From: Cytobacillus solani
Lineage (GTDB): Bacteria > Bacillota > Bacilli > Bacillales > Cytobacillaceae
Assembly (NCBI RefSeq): GCF_001420595.1
Contig: NZ_LJIX01000006.1
Coordinates: forward strand, 738,361-802,360
Direction of reading: 5' to 3'
Length of the DNA stretch: 64,000 bases
This document shows, in pieces, positions 60,516 to 64,000 of this stretch. Within the stretch, counting starts at the first letter, position 1. Every line of letters starts with the position of its first letter. The notes under the pieces are model-generated. The model was not told the origin of the DNA. It made no database searches and saw only the letters and a program-made list of their open reading frames with translations. Made by a program: the position numbers and the translations under genes.

Positions 60516-61814
60516 TTATCTTTCGTTTTGCAATGCTTCAAATGCTTGATTGACTGCATGAAGGGTTGCTTGGATATCTTCTTCAGTATGAGCGATTGTA
60601 ACGAACCAGGCTTCATATTTGGAAGGGGCAAGATTGATGCCTTGCATCAGCATGAGTTTAAAGAACTTGGCAAACATTTCGCCATCCGTATTCTCAGCTT
60701 GCTCATAATTAACAACTTTTTCATCTGTGAAGTAAACGGTTAATGCGCCCTTTAAGCGGTTGATCGTTATTGGAATATTGAATTCCTTCGCTGCCGCTGT
60801 AATTCCTTCTTCTAGCATCGCACCTAATTGATCAAGGTATTCATACACGCCTTTTTGTTTTAATACTTCAAGACAAGCAATTCCTGAAAGAATGGATGCT
60901 GGGTTCCCTGCCATTGTTCCTGCCTGGTACGCTGGTCCTAATGGGGCAACAGTCTCCATAATTTCCTTCTTGCCGCCATAAGCACCAATTGGCAGGCCAC
61001 CGCCAATAATTTTCCCCATCGCTGTTAAATCAGGAGTAACTCCTAGCAGATCCTGTGCTCCTCCATACATGAATCGGAACGCGGTAATCACTTCATCATA
61101 AATAACAAGTGCACCTGCTTGATGTGTAAACTCATTCACTTGCTCCAAAAAGCCAGGATTTGGTTCAACAATCCCGAAGTTTCCAACAATCGGCTCAACT
61201 AGAACGGCAGCAATTTGGTCGCCCCATTTTTCTAATGCTTCTTTATATGGTTCGATGTCATTGAATGGAACGGTAATGACTTCCTGAGCGATGCTTTTTG
61301 GTACGCCTGCTGAATCAGGTGTGCCAAGTGTAGATGGGCCTGAACCCGCTGCAACGAGCACAAGATCAGAGTGACCATGGTAACAGCCTGCAAATTTAAT
61401 GATTTTATCTCTGCCTGTGTAAGCCCGTGCGACACGGATGGTTGTCATTACTGCCTCCGTTCCTGAATTAACGAATCGAACCTTTTCAAGATTTGGCATG
61501 GCTTCCTTTAACATTTCCGCAAACCTTACTTCATGTGGGGTAGGTGTTCCGTAAAGGACACCTGTTTCTGCCGCTTTTTTGATAGCTTCTGTAATATGCG
61601 GATGAGCATGTCCAGTTATGATTGGTCCATAAGCAGCTAAATAATCGATATATTGATTGCCGTCCACATCCCAGAAGTAAGCGCCTTTTGCTCTCTCCAT
61701 TACAACTGGTGCGCCACCGCCAACTGCTTTATAGGAGCGGGAAGGACTGTTTACTCCTCCTACGATATGTTCAAGTGCTTTTTTATGTATGCGTTCTGAA
61801 TTTGTGAATTGCAT
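60516..61814 (-). CDS. gsaB: Glutamate-1-semialdehyde 2,1-aminomutase
   Basis: Converts glutamate-1-semialdehyde to 5-aminolevulinate, the heme precursor, with pyridoxamine phosphate. 432 residues: [37 protein letters not shown] (D240) and the cofactor lysine K268 in [18 protein letters not shown]. The family is normally 425-435 residues. The frame opens at 61844, but AAGGAGG is spaced for the ATG at 61814. B. subtilis has both hemL and gsaB; position beside ygaE and ygaF favours gsaB. Confidence 0.94.
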   Translation of the reverse strand: MQFTNSERIHKKALEHIVGGVNSPSRSYKAVGGGAPVVMERAKGAYFWDVDGNQYIDYLAAYGPIITGHAHPHITEAIKKAAETGVLYGTPTPHEVRFAEMLKEAMPNLEKVRFVNSGTEAVMTTIRVARAYTGRDKIIKFAGCYHGHSDLVLVAAGSGPSTLGTPDSAGVPKSIAQEVITVPFNDIEPYKEALEKWGDQIAAVLVEPIVGNFGIVEPNPGFLEQVNEFTHQAGALVIYDEVITAFRFMYGGAQDLLGVTPDLTAMGKIIGGGLPIGAYGGKKEIMETVAPLGPAYQAGTMAGNPASILSGIACLEVLKQKGVYEYLDQLGAMLEEGITAAAKEFNIPITINRLKGALTVYFTDEKVVNYEQAENTDGEMFAKFFKLMLMQGINLAPSKYEAWFVTIAHTEEDIQATLHAVNQAFEALQNER

Positions 61815-61999
61815 ATAAATCCTCCTTACAAAATGAAAAATCACAATAAGTCTTTCGCCTTTATTATCTTACCATTTTTCAAGTTAAGAATGCTGTAACT
61901 TATAATTGTGACAATTTTTTTTCCTTCCATCTAGCTTGTCATACAAAATAATGAAAGCGCGTATAAATAGATAGAACATAAGGGAAAAGAGGGAGCCAT

Positions 62000-62407
62000 A
62001 TGGTGTTTTATTTGTCCCTGGTTTTAATAGTATTTTGCATGGTTATGAGTTTGCGCACTTTATTCTTGCCGCATAAAATAAAAGGGAAGAAAGTATCCTT
62101 TGAAAACTTTTTGTATTTGGCTTGTATTTATATAACTGTGATGCTCGGGTTCGGTCTCATATATATACTTCTGGAATTGAATGGGTTTAATGTGTTTTTA
62201 GAAGAGACGGATGCGTGGTATGAAAATTTTTTTAATCGTCTTGAAACGGGCTTTTATTTTAGTGCAGTCACTTTGTTTTCGGTTGGGTATGGGGATATTT
62301 CTCCCGTTGGAATTGGAAGAATGATCGCTGTTCTTGAAGCGTTAATCGGCTATACAATCCCAGCTGCTTTTGTTTTTAAAGCCGTATTTGATTTGGAGAC
62401 AAAGTAG
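62000..62407 (+). CDS. Two-helix potassium-channel-like protein
   Basis: 135 residues, about three hydrophobic segments; the pore region FYFSAVTLFSVGYGDISPVG has the K+ selectivity filter SVGYGD between two membrane helices. No RCK/TrkA-N regulatory domain follows, so it is a minimal channel subunit that would have to form a tetramer. GAGGGAGCC precedes the ATG. It lies between gsaB and ygaF, where B. subtilis has no such gene. The short length could also mean that a partner protein supplies gating. Confidence 0.85.
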   Translation: MVFYLSLVLIVFCMVMSLRTLFLPHKIKGKKVSFENFLYLACIYITVMLGFGLIYILLELNGFNVFLEETDAWYENFFNRLETGFYFSAVTLFSVGYGDISPVGIGRMIAVLEALIGYTIPAAFVFKAVFDLETK

Positions 62408-62499
62408 ATTAGTTGTTTTTATTTTAGAAATTGGATAGGCTTATAAAAAAGCAGTAGCATAATAAGCAGCTATCGCAAAGAATAAGGAGGGAATAAAGA

Positions 62500-62970
62500 A
62501 TGACAGCTGTAGTAGGAGAGCTTGCTCCAGATTTTACATTAGCAGGAAGCAACGGGGAAATCGTTAAATTATCCAATTATCGTGGCAAAAACGTGGTCCT
62601 TTATTTCTATCCTAAGGATATGACGCCGGGATGTACAACCGAAGCTTGTGACTTTAGAGATCAATATGAAAGTTTTTCTGGTCTAAATGCTGTTATTTTA
62701 GGCGTAAGCCCTGATCCGCTTAACCGCCATGAGAAATTTATTGAGAAATACGATCTGCCTTTTGTTTTGTTGGCAGATGAAGATCATCAGGTAGCCGAGG
62801 CTTACGATGTTTGGAAATTGAAGAAGAACTTTGGAAAAGAATATATGGGAATTGAACGAGCGACTTTTATTATTAATAAAGAGGGTAAATTGGTAAAGGA
62901 ATGGAGAAAAGTAAAGGTGAAGGGGCATGTGGAAGAAGCCCTTCAATTTATCGAAGACAACCTTTCCTAA
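62500..62970 (+). CDS. bcp: Thiol peroxidase of the Bcp (PrxQ) type
   Basis: Reduces organic and hydrogen peroxides using thioredoxin. 156 residues, with [20 protein letters not shown] showing peroxidatic C45 and resolving C50 five residues later, the Bcp layout. It is B. subtilis YgaF by position upstream of perR. AAGGAGGG precedes the ATG. No PerR box was seen directly upstream. Confidence 0.93.
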   Translation: MTAVVGELAPDFTLAGSNGEIVKLSNYRGKNVVLYFYPKDMTPGCTTEACDFRDQYESFSGLNAVILGVSPDPLNRHEKFIEKYDLPFVLLADEDHQVAEAYDVWKLKKNFGKEYMGIERATFIINKEGKLVKEWRKVKVKGHVEEALQFIEDNLS

Positions 62971-63082
62971 TAAGAAGAAGTCCTCGATTCCAGCCTATTT
63001 TTTGGTTTCAAGGCGTATGTCCATGCGTTTAAGTGGTTTTTGAATATCATTTTATTAGGGCATACCTCCTCAGATACTTTTA

Positions 63083-63113
63083 AAGCGAATCTTCACAGAT
63101 TTGCTTTTTTTTT
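63083..63113 (+). terminator. Terminator of bcp
   Basis: AAGCGAATC pairs with GATTTGCTT around TTCACA, followed by a long T-run. It lies about 110 bases after the bcp stop. The stretch 62971-63323 otherwise holds only the perR promoter. Confidence 0.75.
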
Positions 63114-63241
63114 GCTAAAAAAAGAAAGTGGTTTTTAAACATTAACCACATACATATATTAATAAGAAGAATGAATAGGTAAAGGGATGTGAGTGTAAAA
63201 GTTAGTAATGGAATAAACTTGCTGTTAGCTGGTTTGTTATG

Positions 63242-63288
63242 TTGACAAAAGTGATAATAAATTAGTACACTATTTATAAAGATTATAA
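63242..63288 (+). promoter_or_regulatory. perR promoter with PerR box
   Basis: TTGACA (63242-63247), 18 bases, TACACT (63266-63271). TTATAAAGATTATAA (63274-63288) follows directly, one mismatch from the consensus Per box TTATAATNATTATAA, covering the transcription start. It indicates that perR represses itself. Confidence 0.85.
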
Positions 63289-63323
63289 AATAAGAATTCT
63301 TTTTAGAAAAGAGGTGCATGGCG

Positions 63324-63761
63324 GTGGCACATATTGAATTAAAGGAAGCATTAGATACCTTAAAGGATACTGGAGTGCGCATAACACCACAGCGTCATGC
63401 GATACTTGAGTATTTAATTAACTCAATGTCACACCCAACTGCCGACGATATTTATAAAGCTCTTGAAGGAAAATTCCCAAATATGAGTGTTGCAACTGTT
63501 TACAATAATTTGAGAGTATTCCGTGAGGTTGGACTTGTAAAGGAGTTAACCTATGGGGATGCATCAAGCCGTTTTGATTTTGTCACAACCCACCACTATC
63601 ATGTAATTTGTGAACAGTGTGGAAAAATTGTTGACTTTCATTATCCTGGACTTGATGAAGTAGAGCATTTAGCATCACATGTGACAGGTTTTAAAATCAG
63701 TCACCATCGGATGGAGATATACGGTACTTGTCCGGATTGTGCTAGTAAAGAAGCCCATTAA
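63324..63761 (+). CDS. perR: Peroxide-responsive repressor PerR (Fur family)
   Basis: 145 residues. The regulatory metal ligands H37, D85, H91, H93 and D104 and the structural zinc cysteines C96/C99 and C136/C139 are in place. Peroxide oxidises H37 or H91 when iron is bound, releasing DNA. The winged helix is [13 protein letters not shown] to [12 protein letters not shown]. The frame opens at ATG 63318, but GAGGTG is spaced for the GTG at 63324 and gives the B. subtilis length. A Per box lies in its promoter. Confidence 0.95.
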   Translation: MAHIELKEALDTLKDTGVRITPQRHAILEYLINSMSHPTADDIYKALEGKFPNMSVATVYNNLRVFREVGLVKELTYGDASSRFDFVTTHHYHVICEQCGKIVDFHYPGLDEVEHLASHVTGFKISHHRMEIYGTCPDCASKEAH

Positions 63762-63778
63762 TAAATATTGCCGCAATG

Positions 63779-63815
63779 AAGCTGCTAGCCGAAAAGGGCT
63801 GTCAGCTTTTCTATT
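63779..63815 (+). terminator. Terminator of perR
   Basis: AAGCTGCTAGCC pairs with GGGCTGTCAGCTT around GAAAA (one bulge), followed by TTCTATTT. A second hairpin, AAAAGCTTGGC (63833-63843) with GCCAAGCTTTT (63850-63860), serves the convergent ygzB. Confidence 0.7.
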
Positions 63816-63858
63816 TGCCGTTTGAAAAAAGGAAAAGCTTGGCGTGAATGCCAAGCTT

Positions 63859-64000
63859 TTACCTTTTCTTGTTATATTTTTCGTCGAACTCTTTGCCCTC
63901 AAGATTTGGATCAAGTGTTAATGGTTCATTGCAATACATGCACATGTCTACGCGTCCAAGTATTTTGGTATGTTTTCCGCAATTCGGACAAACTACCTGG
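63859..64000 (-). CDS. ygzB: YgzB-like zinc-ribbon membrane protein, C-terminal fragment
   Basis: The frame runs off the window end, so the N-terminal part is missing. The 47 visible residues hold a zinc-ribbon: [20 protein letters not shown] with a second C-x2-C pair, then [20 protein letters not shown], the DUF2614/YgzB ending. In B. subtilis ygzB also follows perR in convergent order. Upstream membrane helices are expected outside the window. Function unknown. Confidence 0.85.
   Translation of the reverse strand, partial: QVVCPNCGKHTKILGRVDMCMYCNEPLTLDPNLEGKEFDEKYNKKR

Noticed and set aside
62967-63050. A 27-codon frame on the minus strand overlapping the bcp end
   Set aside because: The only AGGAGG is 14 bases away, too far for a start, and the frame is antisense to the bcp stop region; no family is recognised.

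Overview
The window is chromosomal DNA from a low-GC, endospore-forming member of the Bacillaceae. Three lines of evidence support this: spore protein genes (sspE, sspK), strong AGGAGG-type ribosome binding sites with frequent GTG/TTG starts, and a long stretch (about 41.0-64 kb) that follows the Bacillus subtilis order yfhD-yfhE-yfhF-recX-yfhH-sspK-yfhJ...yfhP-mutY-yfhS-fabL-sspE-ygaB-ygaC-ygaD...ygaE-gsaB-ygaF-perR-ygzB. The species cannot be fixed from sequence reading alone. No rRNA, tRNA, CRISPR array, prophage or intact transposase gene was seen.

Layout. 0-7 kb: the tail of an MscS channel, a DUF418 membrane protein, a two-component system, and a divergent XRE/TPR regulator and MFS efflux pair with two palindromic operators around a clear promoter. 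7.3-16.3 kb: an amino-sugar locus with nagA, a GntR regulator (NagR type), a SIS-domain protein, a second HPr, an Eis-like acetyltransferase, a complete cellobiose-type PTS (IIB, IIA, IIC), a MupG/DUF871 phospho-disaccharide hydrolase and nagB. Two NagR-type operators tie it together. 16.5-19.6 kb: a purine-type NCS2 permease divergent from a Rieske oxygenase that resembles N-methylpurine demethylases. 19.9-22.8 kb: heme-related genes (ctaB, hemY/cgoX). 22.8-30 kb: a CynX-type MFS, a three-gene membrane cluster, a YjiH-like membrane protein, meso-diaminopimelate dehydrogenase, and an unusual membrane/PstS-like fusion. 30-34.7 kb: a complete branched-chain amino-acid ABC operon (livJHMGF). 34.8-40 kb: an XRE/membrane protein pair, a heterodimeric ABC exporter and an orphan VWA protein. 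40.5 kb: a DoxD-like protein behind two Rex-like operators. 41-64 kb: the conserved yfh/yga block, interrupted by a dipeptide ABC operon (53.5-59.2 kb) and a small K+-channel-like gene.

The intergenic DNA is rich in repeats. Three copies of a GC-rich element of about 150-185 bp have pairing ends, and each copy abuts the stop codon of a minus-strand gene. A fourth, composite element lies after sspE. There is a five-unit 52-bp tandem array with an internal hairpin, and a seven-unit array with an exact 21-bp period. Downstream of recX lies a 190-nt element with nested stems that looks like structured RNA.

Many starts were set from the ribosome binding site: in several genes the Shine-Dalgarno sequence lies inside the longest open frame, so the true start is downstream, often GTG or TTG. 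Functional calls rest on recognised motifs, length and gene order; no database search was run.
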